DNA of 64,000 bases from Bacteroidales bacterium (GTDB taxonomy: Bacteria > Bacteroidota > Bacteroidia > Bacteroidales > Muribaculaceae): assembly GCA_004557565.1 (NCBI GenBank), contig SFGS01000001.1, forward strand, positions 55,277 through 119,276, given 5' to 3'. The notes under the pieces were generated by a model. The model was not told the origin of the DNA, did not search any database, and saw only the letters and a list, made by a program, of their open reading frames with translations. The stretch's first letter is position 1. Each line of letters opens with the position of its first letter. This document shows positions 7,214 through 16,283 of the stretch, one piece after another. A program made the translations under genes and the position numbers.

Positions 7214-7810
7214 TTATTTTTTCTTTTTCTTTTTTGCTGTGGTTTTAGTGGCAACAGGTGCTTCTTTAAATTCGTGAAGCGCCTTCGTGTCGGCACTGAT
7301 TTGGATTTTGCCCTTTGAGAAGAATGCTAAATCCTTGAAAATCTTGGCATCGTCCACATCTTCTTTGCTGATTTGGAAAATCAGTTTCTTCATGTGGTTG
7401 GCAATCAGCATCACCAAAGCGTCTCTTTCCTCGCCCTCAGGATATTCGCAAGCACGTTCAATCATTCGCTCAATGGTTTTACCATAATGGCGAAATTTGA
7501 TGTTCTCCAATTTGTAAGTCATTGGTTCAGGCTTGCTCTCCAAATTTTCTTCCTTCACGATTTCGCAAGGATAGTCGATGTCTAATTTGAAGTCGCTCAT
7601 GATGGCCAAATGGTCCCACAGTTTATGCTTGTAGTCGGCTTCATCGCGCAGGTGTGGAAATAAGTTGCCCATTGATCGGATAATGGAATAGGCGCATCTG
7701 GTGCGCTCTTCCCTATCCTCAATTTTGCAGCAGTAGTCCACCATCTGCTGAATGTTGCGTCCGTATTCTGGCAGAGCCAGTTTCTTCAGTTGTGTATTGT
7801 AATCGAGCAT
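7214..7810 (-). CDS. DUF4290 domain protein
   Basis: A 198-aa protein starting MLDYNTQLKKLALPEYGRNI, a typical DUF4290 N-terminus, followed by CAYSIIRSMGNLFPHLRD and a second helical block with RHYGKTIERMIERA. The family is nearly confined to Bacteroidetes and its function is not known. It ends in an Ala/Thr/Lys tail (TKTTAKKKKKK) that may bind nucleic acid, which is inference. First gene of the rimM-ompA-proS unit. Two -7 boxes of the form TAATTTTG (minus strand, 7827-7834 and 7840-7847) lie just upstream. Confidence 0.85.
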   Translation of the reverse strand: MLDYNTQLKKLALPEYGRNIQQMVDYCCKIEDREERTRCAYSIIRSMGNLFPHLRDEADYKHKLWDHLAIMSDFKLDIDYPCEIVKEENLESKPEPMTYKLENIKFRHYGKTIERMIERACEYPEGEERDALVMLIANHMKKLIFQISKEDVDDAKIFKDLAFFSKGKIQISADTKALHEFKEAPVATKTTAKKKKKK

Positions 7811-7826
7811 ATAAGTTTTGTTGTTG

Positions 7827-7847
7827 CAAAATTAAACTACAAAATTA
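7827..7847 (-). promoter_or_regulatory. Two -7 boxes upstream of the DUF4290 gene
   Basis: On the minus strand TAATTTTG occurs twice, at 7840-7847 and 7827-7834, 17-30 bp before the start codon. Both fit TAnnTTTG; no clear -33 is seen for either. Confidence 0.4.
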
Positions 7848-7871
7848 ACGATAAAAACTCAACTATTGAAA

Positions 7872-8567
7872 TTAGAAAAGTTTTTTCTTGGATTTTGTGA
7901 CCTGAAATTCTTTCAGGTAAAGAGGAGTGGAGTATGCTACATCAATGAAATCGCCCTCTCTGAAAGCCTTCTCCGAAAGTGCCATCATTGACAATGCCAC
8001 AGGTTTCACACCCTCGATAAATTCTGCATTTGGGTGATTGATAACGCTTTTTACCTTGTCGGCACCATTGCCGCAGAACACCAAATGGTGGTCGCGAAGC
8101 AGGTCAGCAAATGAATTCTCGTCAATAATCATCGGTTGTGGTGCAAGCGTTTCTTGCAAGGCGTTGTTGTAAACCGCCGTATAAACCTCCATTCGTCTTG
8201 CGTCGATCATCGGCACGAAAAGAGTGGATTCGTCGTCGAAGAAATGGGCAAACATTGTGGTCACGGTCAGGAGTTTGAGCGTGTTCACGCCAATGAGTGG
8301 AATATCCAATCCAAACGCCAGTCCTTTTGCTTCAGAGAGACCAATTCTCAAACCTGTGTAAGAACCTGGACCGATGCTCACCGCTATTGCGTCGAGTTTG
8401 ATATCTCTGGATGTGGCATAGCGCATGATGTCTTGAATATATGCGCTCAGCAGAGTGGCGTGTGTTTGTCCCTCGTAATTTTCTCTGTGTTCGAGCACCT
8501 CCCCATTAGAGGTGAGTGCCACTGAGCAAACGCTTGTGGAAGTCTCGATATTTAGTATATTTGCCAT
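7872..8567 (-). CDS. tsaB: tRNA threonylcarbamoyladenosine synthesis protein TsaB
   Basis: Partner of TsaD and TsaE in making the t6A modification at position 37 of ANN-decoding tRNAs. At 231 aa it has the ASKHA-fold start MANILNIETSTSVCSVAL, and the conserved block SIGPGSYTGLRIGLSEAKGL with LLSAYIQDIM upstream. The ATG at 8567 places the family N-terminus correctly; the longer frame upstream is intergenic DNA. A -7 box on the minus strand (TAATTTTG, 8588-8595) leaves a leader of about 14 nt. Divergent from yicC. Confidence 0.92.
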   Translation of the reverse strand: MANILNIETSTSVCSVALTSNGEVLEHRENYEGQTHATLLSAYIQDIMRYATSRDIKLDAIAVSIGPGSYTGLRIGLSEAKGLAFGLDIPLIGVNTLKLLTVTTMFAHFFDDESTLFVPMIDARRMEVYTAVYNNALQETLAPQPMIIDENSFADLLRDHHLVFCGNGADKVKSVINHPNAEFIEGVKPVALSMMALSEKAFREGDFIDVAYSTPLYLKEFQVTKSKKKLF

Positions 8568-8587
8568 GTGTCGTATTTTTTTCTCTG

Positions 8588-8595
8588 CAAAATTA
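8588..8595 (-). promoter_or_regulatory. -7 box for tsaB (TAATTTTG)
   Basis: Minus-strand TAnnTTTG match 21 bp before the tsaB start. No good -33 element at the expected distance. Confidence 0.4.
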
Positions 8596-8638
8596 ACAAA
8601 AATCTTCCTTTTATTCCCTCTTTTACGAATATTAGCAG

Positions 8639-8646
8639 TAAATTTG
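8639..8646 (+). promoter_or_regulatory. -7 box for the yicC-gmk-nadD operon (TAAATTTG)
   Basis: Plus-strand TAnnTTTG match 25 bp before the yicC start, predicting a transcript start near 8653. The -33 position is not conserved. Confidence 0.45.
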
Positions 8647-8670
8647 CGTATAAATAAATTATAATACACA

Positions 8671-9549
8671 ATGATTTTATCAATGACAGGGTTTGGCAAG
8701 GCTGTCAAAGTGATTAATAACAAGAAAATCACGGCTGAAGTCAAATCATTAAATAGTAAACAACTCGATTTGTCGGTTCGCGTGCCCCAGGGCTATCGTG
8801 CATTGGAACTTGACCTGCGTAATATGGTGGCTCATAAACTTAATCGCGGCAAGGTGGACTTGTATGTGTTTTGCGAACCAATTGAAGGCGCGGCCTCTGT
8901 AAGCATTAACCTTTCAGTGTTGAAGCAATATAAGGCGCAACTTCAGGACATGGCTACAGAATTAGGCATTTCTGAACCAGAAGACTGGTATGCTACCCTA
9001 CTCCGCTTGCCTGATGCGCTGAAAAGCGATGTGAACGTGTCGGAGGTGAGCGATGAAGAAATGGAGGCTGTGAAACAAGTGGTGGCTGAAGCTCTCGATG
9101 GACTGGTGGCTTTCCGTGTACAGGAAGGTGCCCGACTTGAAACATTCTTTAAAGAAAAAATCGCAGCCATTCAAGATTTGCTCAACAACGTAGAACCCTA
9201 CGAGCACTCGCGTGTGGAGAAAATCAAGGCGCGCATCTACGAGTCGCTTCAGAAACTCGAAGGCGTGACTGTGGACAACAACCGCTTTGAGCAAGAATTG
9301 ATTTTCTATATCGAGAAACTTGATATTACGGAAGAAAAAATTCGTCTGCAAAACCATCTCAACTATTTCTTGGCAACAATGGCCGACGGTGATAACCAAG
9401 GTAAAAAACTTGGATTTATCTCTCAGGAAATGGGACGTGAAATCAACACTACTGGCTCAAAAGCCAATCAGGCAGAACTTCAGAAGTTGGTAGTGGAGAT
9501 GAAAGACCATTTGGAGCAAATCAAGGAACAGGTTCTTAACGTATTGTAA
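8671..9549 (+). CDS. yicC: YicC-family endoribonuclease
   Basis: A 292-aa protein with the family N-terminus MILSMTGFGKA, the block EVKSLNSKQLDLSVRVPQGY and the C-terminal GKKLGFISQEMGREINTTGS followed by KANQAEL. YicC proteins are oligomeric RNases implicated in degrading specific transcripts in several bacteria. Length is normal for the family. It heads a plus-strand operon and is separated from gmk by only 9 bp, an association that is widespread in bacteria. Confidence 0.92.
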   Translation: MILSMTGFGKAVKVINNKKITAEVKSLNSKQLDLSVRVPQGYRALELDLRNMVAHKLNRGKVDLYVFCEPIEGAASVSINLSVLKQYKAQLQDMATELGISEPEDWYATLLRLPDALKSDVNVSEVSDEEMEAVKQVVAEALDGLVAFRVQEGARLETFFKEKIAAIQDLLNNVEPYEHSRVEKIKARIYESLQKLEGVTVDNNRFEQELIFYIEKLDITEEKIRLQNHLNYFLATMADGDNQGKKLGFISQEMGREINTTGSKANQAELQKLVVEMKDHLEQIKEQVLNVL

Positions 9550-9558
9550 AAAATCAGA

Positions 9559-10131
9559 ATGTCAGACATTAAATTAATCATATTATCTGCGCCATCAGGT
9601 TCTGGAAAATCAACCATCATCAGCCATATCATCGATGATGAGAAATTGAAGTTGGAATTCTCTATTTCAGCCACCACTCGTAGCCCCCGTGGTAATGAGA
9701 AGCATGGCAAAGAATACTACTTCCTTACTGAAGAAGACTTCAAAGCACGTATCGCCAACAATGAGTTTGCCGAATACGAGGAAGTGTATGCCGGCAGATA
9801 TTACGGCACACTTAAAAGCGAAATCCAACGTATCAATGCCGAGGGTAAGAATGCCATCATTGATGTGGATGTGGCTGGTGGCGTGAATGTGAAGAAGATT
9901 TATGGCGACCAGGCATTGTCGATTTTTGTGATGCCGCCAAGTGTGGAAGAACTGCGTCGCAGACTCGTAGGCCGTGCCACAGATTCGGAAGCCGACATTC
10001 AAAAACGCGTGGATAAGGCTGAATACGAAATGTCGTATGCCCCTAAATATGATAAGGTGGTGGTGAACGACAACCTTGAAAAGGCTGTGGCTGAAGTGCG
10101 CGCATTAATCACCGAGTTCGTTACTAAATAA
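9559..10131 (+). CDS. gmk: Guanylate kinase
   Basis: Phosphorylates GMP to GDP with ATP in the cytoplasm. The 190-aa protein has the P-loop SAPSGSGKST (residues 10-19), the GMP-binding block SISATTRSPRGNEKHGKEYY and the lid region with RATDSEADIQKRV. Length and motifs are standard. It sits 9 bp after yicC and 10 bp before nadD in one transcription unit. Confidence 0.96.
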   Translation: MSDIKLIILSAPSGSGKSTIISHIIDDEKLKLEFSISATTRSPRGNEKHGKEYYFLTEEDFKARIANNEFAEYEEVYAGRYYGTLKSEIQRINAEGKNAIIDVDVAGGVNVKKIYGDQALSIFVMPPSVEELRRRLVGRATDSEADIQKRVDKAEYEMSYAPKYDKVVVNDNLEKAVAEVRALITEFVTK

Positions 10132-10141
10132 CCATAGTCGA

Positions 10142-10726
10142 ATGAAGATAGGAATTTTCGGAGGAACATTCAACCCCATTCACACCGGTCACGCTATCAT
10201 TGCTAATTATGTGATTCAGAATTGTGGCTTGGATAGGCTTTGGCTGATGGTTTCGCCATTGAATCCCTTTAAGGTGGCTCAAGGTGAGCATCACGACACC
10301 GAACGCTTGCGTATGGTGGAAATGGTGTCGAGTAAGTTGGAGAATGTGGAGACATCTGGTTTTGAATTCAGTCTGCCACGTCCGTCTTACACCATCGACA
10401 CACTGAATGCGCTGCAAAGCAAATTTCCACAGCACGAGTTCTACCTTGTGATTGGCGCCGACAACTGGATGTCGTTCGACAAGTGGGACCGCTACGAAGA
10501 AATCTTGGAGAAATTCAAGGTGCTGGTTTATCCTCGCAGCGGATATGGTACTGAGTTGCCTGCTCGCTTTGCGTCGAGTGTCACGATGATTGAGGCTCCG
10601 CTTGTGGAACTGTCGTCAACCGAGATTAGGGAAGGCTTGAAAATGATGAAGAATATGTCGTTTTATCTTCCCGACGATGTATATCGCTATATTTTGAAAA
10701 ATAAAATATATTTACATGATGAGTGA
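10142..10726 (+). CDS. nadD: Nicotinate-nucleotide adenylyltransferase
   Basis: Adenylates nicotinate mononucleotide to deamido-NAD in NAD synthesis. The 194-aa protein has the nucleotidyltransferase motif GGTFNPIHTGH at residues 7-17 and the second signature SSTEIR at residues 158-163, plus IGADNWMSF. The end of the gene overlaps the next start by 11 bp, indicating translational coupling. Confidence 0.95.
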   Translation: MKIGIFGGTFNPIHTGHAIIANYVIQNCGLDRLWLMVSPLNPFKVAQGEHHDTERLRMVEMVSSKLENVETSGFEFSLPRPSYTIDTLNALQSKFPQHEFYLVIGADNWMSFDKWDRYEEILEKFKVLVYPRSGYGTELPARFASSVTMIEAPLVELSSTEIREGLKMMKNMSFYLPDDVYRYILKNKIYLHDE

Positions 10727-11243
10727 ACAAAAAAAACTTGCTCCCAATAGTCTTTCGTTCATTGCCCTGACAAATGAATTTTGCCAGGCGGTAGAACATG
10801 CAGAATCGGCTACCCGTGAAGATTTTCTTGCAAATATGCTGAAAATTCTTCCACGCATCTATATCATTGCACATGATTTGGAGCGCGATTTTACGTTCAG
10901 TGACTACAGCATTGAACCGTATCTCACGGAAGATGTGTATAATCAGGTGCGCGAGGTGATGAGCCGAGTTTTGGCTGAGGAAGATGTATATTTAGAGGTG
11001 TTTGTTGAAGATATGAAATATAGCGACACCCCTATTGCGTCGTCCATTAGCGAAAACCTTGCCGACTTGTATCAAGTGTTTTTCAATTTCATCGCCACTA
11101 TCAAAGACGCTCCTACCGAGGCTCAGATTGAGTTGATAGGGCTTTGCAAATCTGATTTCCGCACTTACTGGGGGCAAACATTATGTAATGTGCTCCGTGC
11201 TATGCACGCTGCATACTATAATCCTTCCAACACTGATTTATAA
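10716..11243 (+). CDS. DUF5063 domain protein
   Basis: A 175-aa, mainly helical, acidic cytoplasmic protein with the DUF5063-like features LSFIALTNEFCQAVEHAES near the N-terminus and FRTYWGQTLCNVLRAMHA near the C-terminus. Function unknown. Two adjacent ATGs (10716 and 10719) can start it; both overlap the 3' end of nadD, so it is probably translated by re-initiation. The conserved neighbourhood with nadD suggests a link to basic metabolism, but this is only inference. Confidence 0.75.
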   Translation: MMSEQKKLAPNSLSFIALTNEFCQAVEHAESATREDFLANMLKILPRIYIIAHDLERDFTFSDYSIEPYLTEDVYNQVREVMSRVLAEEDVYLEVFVEDMKYSDTPIASSISENLADLYQVFFNFIATIKDAPTEAQIELIGLCKSDFRTYWGQTLCNVLRAMHAAYYNPSNTDL

Positions 11244-11268
11244 TCAATCCTTAAACACCTTCTGAATT

Positions 11269-12558
11269 ATGGATAAACAAATAACATCTTTGCTTAACTT
11301 CATCGACAATAGTCCATGTAATTTCTATGCAGTAAATACAGCGAAAAAAATGCTCGAAGAAAACGGCTTCACTGAAAAGCTGCTTGGAAACGAAATAGAA
11401 GCAAAACCAGGTGAAAGGTTCTATTTCACTAAAAATGACTCAGCCATCTTTGCCTTCACTGTAGGTAAGAAACCTATTGCTGAAACTGGTTTGAAAATTG
11501 TGGCTGCTCACAGCGATTCGCCTTGCTTCCGTGTGAAACCCCATGCCGAAATGCTTTGCGAAGGCGGAATCGTGAAATTAAATACAGAAGTGTATGGCGG
11601 ACCGGTTCTCTACACTTGGTTCGACCGTCCACTCTCGTTGGCTGGCCGTGTGCTGCTCAAAGGCGAAGACGCTATGCACCCTATCACCCGATTGGTGAAA
11701 ATTGACCGTCCGCTGTTCTCCATTTCACACTTGGCTATTCACTTCAATCGCCAAGTGAACGAAGGCAACAAAATCAGCAAGCAGAAAGACATGCTTCCTA
11801 TCATTGCCAAGGTCACCGAAAAACTTGAAGCAGAAAACATGCTTCTTCGCCTTGTGGCTGAAGAATTGGATGTGGACATGGCTGCTATTCTCGATTTTGA
11901 TTTGCTCGTTTACAATACTGAAAAATCTTGCACATTTGGCTTGCACGATGAGTTTATCTCCGCCGGTCGCCTCGACGACTTGAGCATGATGCACGCTGCT
12001 CTTGAAGCTATCGTAGATGTGAAAGATGAAGACGCTACCTGTGTGGCAGCCATTTTCGACAATGAGGAAACTGGCAGTGGCACAAAGCAAGGTGCTGGCT
12101 CACCTGTGCTCTCGAATGTGATTCAGCGCATGGTGGAAAGCCAGGGTGGCAATTACGATGCGTACTGTCGCGCTTTGGCTAAATCGTTCCTTGTGTCTGC
12201 CGACAATGCTCATGCGTTCCACCCCAACTATGCAGAAAAGTACGACCCAACCAATCACCCATCACTTGGCTCTGGCCCATGTATCAAGATTAATGCCAAC
12301 TGCAAATATATGAGTGATGCCCATTCTGCCGCCATTTTCAAGGCACTTTGTGCAGAGGCTGGCTCGCCATGTCAGTATTTCGTGAACCACAGTGATGTGG
12401 CTGGTGGCTCTACATTGGGCAATATTCTCACTGGTCAGATTGATATTGAGGGCGTGGACGTGGGCAATCCGCTCTTGGCTATGCACTCAGTGAGAGAAAC
12501 CGGTTCGGTTGACGACCATATCAATATGATTAAGGTGTTTAAGCAATTCTTCAGTTAA
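11269..12558 (+). CDS. M18 family aminopeptidase
   Basis: A 429-aa cytoplasmic metallopeptidase that removes N-terminal, preferably acidic, residues. Metal-binding motifs of family M18 are visible: VAAHSDSPCFRVKP (His and Asp), FDNEETGSGTKQGAGS (Glu pair), SADNAHAFHPNYAEKYDP and NHSDVAGGSTLGNI (His). Length is normal. It follows the DUF5063 gene by 25 bp and precedes the phosphosugar mutase by 55 bp. The ApeB type is the likely match. Confidence 0.9.
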   Translation: MDKQITSLLNFIDNSPCNFYAVNTAKKMLEENGFTEKLLGNEIEAKPGERFYFTKNDSAIFAFTVGKKPIAETGLKIVAAHSDSPCFRVKPHAEMLCEGGIVKLNTEVYGGPVLYTWFDRPLSLAGRVLLKGEDAMHPITRLVKIDRPLFSISHLAIHFNRQVNEGNKISKQKDMLPIIAKVTEKLEAENMLLRLVAEELDVDMAAILDFDLLVYNTEKSCTFGLHDEFISAGRLDDLSMMHAALEAIVDVKDEDATCVAAIFDNEETGSGTKQGAGSPVLSNVIQRMVESQGGNYDAYCRALAKSFLVSADNAHAFHPNYAEKYDPTNHPSLGSGPCIKINANCKYMSDAHSAAIFKALCAEAGSPCQYFVNHSDVAGGSTLGNILTGQIDIEGVDVGNPLLAMHSVRETGSVDDHINMIKVFKQFFS

Positions 12559-12613
12559 CACCTGTATCAATCCTTTTTTTACACAATTGAATACATTTAA
12601 ATAATATAATAAT

Positions 12614-14365
12614 ATGATTGACGAAAAACTTTTGAAAGAAGTAACAGAAAAAGCTAATCAGTGGCTTGGCGAAGGTTACGATGAAGAAACAAAAGCCGAA
12701 GTTAAGAGAATGCTTGACAACGATGACAAGACCGACTTGGTGGAATCGTTCTACAAGAATCTTGAGTTTGGCACTGGTGGTCTGCGTGGTATTATGGGCG
12801 CTGGCTCAAACCGCATGAACATTTACACCGTGGGTGCTGCCACTCAAGGTCTTGCCAACTACCTCAAAGATGCGTTCAAGACACTTGACCAAATCAAGGT
12901 GGTGGTAGGTCACGACGTGCGCAACAATAGCCGTAAGTTTGCAGAAACTGTAGCCAACATATTCTCTGCCAACGGTATCAAGGTGTATCTTTTTGAAGAT
13001 TGCCGCCCTACTCCAGAACTTTCTTACGCAGTTCGCTTGCTTGGTTGCCAAAGCGGTGTGAATATCACTGCTTCTCACAACCCAAAGGAATACAATGGTT
13101 ACAAGGCATATTGGGACGATGGTGCACAGGTGGTTTCTCCACACGATGTGAACATTATCGACTATGTGAACCGCATTAAAGATGTGACTGAAATCAAATT
13201 TGAAGCTAATCCTGAATTGATTCAAATTATTGGTGAAGACATCGACAACCAATACATTGAAGAAATTGCAAAACTTTCTTTGAGCCCAGAAATCATCAAG
13301 AAGCACAGCGATTTGAAGATTGTATATACTCCAATTCACGGTACCGGTAAGGTGTTGATTCCTCGCTCACTCGAACGCTGGGGATTCCGCAACATTATTC
13401 ACGTGCCAGAACAAGACGTTCAGAGCGGCGATTTCCCAACTGTGGATTCTCCAAACCCTGAAAACGCCTCTGCAATGGCTATGGCTATCAAGAAGGCTGA
13501 AGAAGTGGATGCCGACATCGTAATGGCTTCTGACCCTGATGCCGACCGTATTGGTTTGGTTTTGAAGAACACCAAGGGCAAATTTGAATTGGTGAACGGT
13601 AACCAAATCCAACTCATTTTCCACTACTATCTGCTTGCTCGCAATAAAGAACTCGGTAACCTCACTGGCAACGAATACATCGTTAAGACTATCGTTACCA
13701 CCGACTTGATTGCCAAGATTGCAGAAAAGCAGAACATGAAACTCTACGATTGCTATACTGGATTCAAGTGGATTGCTACTGTGATGCGTGAAAACGAAGG
13801 CAAGGCACGCTACCTCGGTGGTGGCGAAGAAAGTTACGGCTTCCTTGCTGAAGACTTCTGCCGCGATAAGGACTCTGTTTCGGCTATCTCACTGATGGCA
13901 GAAATTGCAGCATGGGCAAAGGAAAAGGGCATGACTATGAACGATATGCTCATCGACATCTACACCACTTATGGCTATAGCAAGGAACGTGGTATTTCTG
14001 TGGTTCGCACGGGTAAGTCGGGTGCTGAAGAAATTCAAGCAATGATGAAGAACTTCCGCGAAAACCCACAAAAGGAAATCGCAGGTTCTCCAGTAGTGAA
14101 GATTAGAGACTACCAACTCCTTCAAGAAAAGAATGTGCTCACAGGTGAAGTTAGCAAGTTGGATATGCCTTGCACCTCTAATGTGCTTCAATACTACACC
14201 GAAGATGGCACTAAGGTTTCAATCCGTCCTTCAGGCACTGAACCAAAAATCAAGTTCTACCTCGAAGTGCACGATACTCTCGCTTGCGCTGCCGACTACG
14301 ACGCAAAGAACGAATGGGCTGACGCAAAATTAGACACTATCTGCAAAGAATTAGGCATCGCTTAA
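12614..14365 (+). CDS. Phosphoglucomutase/phosphomannomutase family protein
   Basis: A 583-aa alpha-D-phosphohexomutase. The phosphoserine loop TASHNPKEYNGYK carries active Ser154, the metal loop DPDADRIG is at 307-314, the sugar-binding loop is GGGEESYG and the phosphate-binding loop RPSGTEPKIKFY near the C-terminus. The long form with the PGM2-like N-terminus (FGTGGLRGIMGAG) points to glucose-1-phosphate/glucose-6-phosphate conversion, linking to the glycogen enzymes elsewhere in the window, but phosphopentomutase activity is also known in this group. Last gene of the yicC operon; followed by a strong terminator. Confidence 0.9.
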   Translation: MIDEKLLKEVTEKANQWLGEGYDEETKAEVKRMLDNDDKTDLVESFYKNLEFGTGGLRGIMGAGSNRMNIYTVGAATQGLANYLKDAFKTLDQIKVVVGHDVRNNSRKFAETVANIFSANGIKVYLFEDCRPTPELSYAVRLLGCQSGVNITASHNPKEYNGYKAYWDDGAQVVSPHDVNIIDYVNRIKDVTEIKFEANPELIQIIGEDIDNQYIEEIAKLSLSPEIIKKHSDLKIVYTPIHGTGKVLIPRSLERWGFRNIIHVPEQDVQSGDFPTVDSPNPENASAMAMAIKKAEEVDADIVMASDPDADRIGLVLKNTKGKFELVNGNQIQLIFHYYLLARNKELGNLTGNEYIVKTIVTTDLIAKIAEKQNMKLYDCYTGFKWIATVMRENEGKARYLGGGEESYGFLAEDFCRDKDSVSAISLMAEIAAWAKEKGMTMNDMLIDIYTTYGYSKERGISVVRTGKSGAEEIQAMMKNFRENPQKEIAGSPVVKIRDYQLLQEKNVLTGEVSKLDMPCTSNVLQYYTEDGTKVSIRPSGTEPKIKFYLEVHDTLACAADYDAKNEWADAKLDTICKELGIA

Positions 14366-14387
14366 TCCTAACGCATATCACATAATA

Positions 14388-14419
14388 GCGAGGCAATCCC
14401 CACCACAGGATTGCCTCGC
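14388..14419 (+). terminator. Terminator of the yicC-mutase operon
   Basis: GCGAGGCAATCC at 14388-14399 pairs perfectly with GGATTGCCTCGC at 14408-14419 around an 8-nt loop, followed after a few bases by a T-rich tract. Confidence 0.75.
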
Positions 14420-14542
14420 TCGCATTTGTGTGTTTTTTGGAAATGCGCAAGATGATGCAGGAAATTGAGTGTTTTATATGCATTATATCGTGGTATGGCG
14501 AAATTTGCTTAACAAAATCGGGGTAAATTGGCGAGAATTATG

Positions 14543-14550
14543 TAAATTTG
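14543..14550 (+). promoter_or_regulatory. -7 box for the first MFS gene (TAAATTTG)
   Basis: TAnnTTTG match 40 bp before the start codon. No -33 element at the usual distance. Confidence 0.4.
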
Positions 14551-14590
14551 CACAAATTTATCCGATAATAATTTAAATATATATAGAAAC

Positions 14591-16210
14591 ATGTCTGAAA
14601 ACGTACAAAAAACTCTGAGAGATTCAGCGGCACTGCGTTGGCTTGCTTTGATTCTCCTTGCAGGAGCTATGTTCTGCTCCTATATTTTCATGGACATCTT
14701 GTCGCCAATTAAAGACTTGATGTGGGACACTAAGGGTTGGGATTCTACAGCATTCGGTACGATGCAAGGATCGGAAACCTTCCTTAATGTGTTTGTGTTC
14801 TTCTTGATTTTTGCAGGTATTATCCTCGACAAGATGGGTGTTCGCTTCACAGCTATTCTGTCGGGTGCTGTGATGCTGGTAGGTGCTACCATTAACTGGT
14901 ATGCCCTTACTGATATGTTTGCAGGAAGTAACCTTGAAGTATGGTTTAACGAACATTTGAACTATATTCCTGGTTTCGATGAACTGGGCGTGTCGCCTTT
15001 CTATAAAGGAATGCCCGCATCTGCTAAGTTCTCCGCTATCGGCTTTATGATTTTCGGCTGTGGTGTGGAAATGGCAGGTATCACCGTTTCTCGTGGTATC
15101 GTGAAGTGGTTTAAGGGTCGCGAAATGGCACTCGCAATGGGCTCGGAAATGGCACTCGCTCGCTTGGGTGTGGCCACTTGCATGATTTTCTCACCAATGT
15201 TTGCTCGCCTTGGTGGTGAGGTATCGGTTTCTCGCTCGGTAGCATTTGGCGTGGTGCTTTTGATGATTGCCTTAATCATGTTTATTGTGTATGCGTTCAT
15301 GGATAAGAAACTCGACTCACAAACTGGCGAGGCAGAAGAAAAAGACGATCCATTCAAACTCAGCGACCTCGGCAAGATTCTTACCGATAGCGGTTTCTGG
15401 TTGGTGGCATTGCTCTGCGTGCTTTACTACTCTGCAATTTTCCCATTCCAGAAATATGCGGTGAACATGCTTCAGTGCAACCTTGTGTTCCATCAAGTAG
15501 ATCCATCTTCAATTTGGGCTTCAAACACAATCACTATTATCCAATACGTGATTATGCTCGTGGTAGCAGCATGTGCTTTTGCAAGCAACTTCTCTAAGAA
15601 CAAAGTGGCAAAATACGGTTTGATGGGTGCGGCTATTGTGGCATTGGTAGTGTTCTGCTATATGGGCTACATGCGTCAGAGTGCCGAAACAGTGTTTGCC
15701 GTATTCCCACTTTTGGCAGTGGGTATCACCCCAATTCTGGGCAATTATGTTGACCACAAGGGTAAGGCTGCAACCATGCTTGTGCTTGGCTCGCTTCTTT
15801 TGATTGCTTGCCACCTTACTTTCGCTTTTGTGCTTCCTGCATTCAAGGGTAGCGAAGTGGGCGGTATTATCGTGGCTTACATCACTATCCTTGTGCTTGG
15901 CGCCAGCTTCTCGCTCGTGCCAGCATCTTTGTGGCCAAGTGTTCCAAAATTGGTTGACGAAAAGATTATTGGTAGTGCTTACGCTTTGATTTTCTGGATT
16001 CAGAACATCGGTTTGTGGCTCTTCCCTCTCCTTATCGGTAAGGTGCTTGATGCCACTAACAAGGGCGTGACTAACCAAGACCAACTCGACTACACTGCTC
16101 CGCTGGTAATGCTTGCCGGCTTGGGCGTGGCTGCTCTTATTCTTGGTCTTGTGCTCAAGGTTGTTGACAAGAAGAAAGGTCTTGGCCTTGAAGAGCCAAA
16201 TATTAAGTAA
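14591..16210 (+). CDS. MFS transporter (tandem copy 1)
   Basis: A 539-aa inner-membrane protein with about twelve hydrophobic segments and a charged central loop (about residues 238-255, KKLDSQTGEAEEKDDPF). The MFS signature lies between helices 2 and 3 (ILDKMGVRFTAILSG). A shared motif GITVSRGIVKWFKGREMALA identifies it as a close paralogue of the next gene. Two extra stretches, between helices around residues 105-145 and in the C-terminal half, make it longer than its partner. Substrate unknown: the nitrate/nitrite-type and organic-anion-type branches of MFS look similar at this level. Its own promoter box is at 14543. Confidence 0.8.
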   Translation: MSENVQKTLRDSAALRWLALILLAGAMFCSYIFMDILSPIKDLMWDTKGWDSTAFGTMQGSETFLNVFVFFLIFAGIILDKMGVRFTAILSGAVMLVGATINWYALTDMFAGSNLEVWFNEHLNYIPGFDELGVSPFYKGMPASAKFSAIGFMIFGCGVEMAGITVSRGIVKWFKGREMALAMGSEMALARLGVATCMIFSPMFARLGGEVSVSRSVAFGVVLLMIALIMFIVYAFMDKKLDSQTGEAEEKDDPFKLSDLGKILTDSGFWLVALLCVLYYSAIFPFQKYAVNMLQCNLVFHQVDPSSIWASNTITIIQYVIMLVVAACAFASNFSKNKVAKYGLMGAAIVALVVFCYMGYMRQSAETVFAVFPLLAVGITPILGNYVDHKGKAATMLVLGSLLLIACHLTFAFVLPAFKGSEVGGIIVAYITILVLGASFSLVPASLWPSVPKLVDEKIIGSAYALIFWIQNIGLWLFPLLIGKVLDATNKGVTNQDQLDYTAPLVMLAGLGVAALILGLVLKVVDKKKGLGLEEPNIK

Positions 16211-16228
16211 TATTGAATAACACTTATA

Positions 16229-16272
16229 ATGGGGCGTACATTCTTCAGTTTTTTACTGATGTATGCCCCATT
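16229..16272 (+). terminator. Long hairpin between the two MFS genes
   Basis: AATGGGGCGTACAT at 16229-16242 pairs with ATGTATGCCCCATT at 16259-16272 (one G-U). An inner CAGT/ACTG pair extends it, and TTTTC follows. It ends 12 bp before the start of the second transporter, so it is either a terminator or an attenuator that lowers expression of the second copy. Confidence 0.7.
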
Positions 16273-16283
16273 TTCTTATAGAA

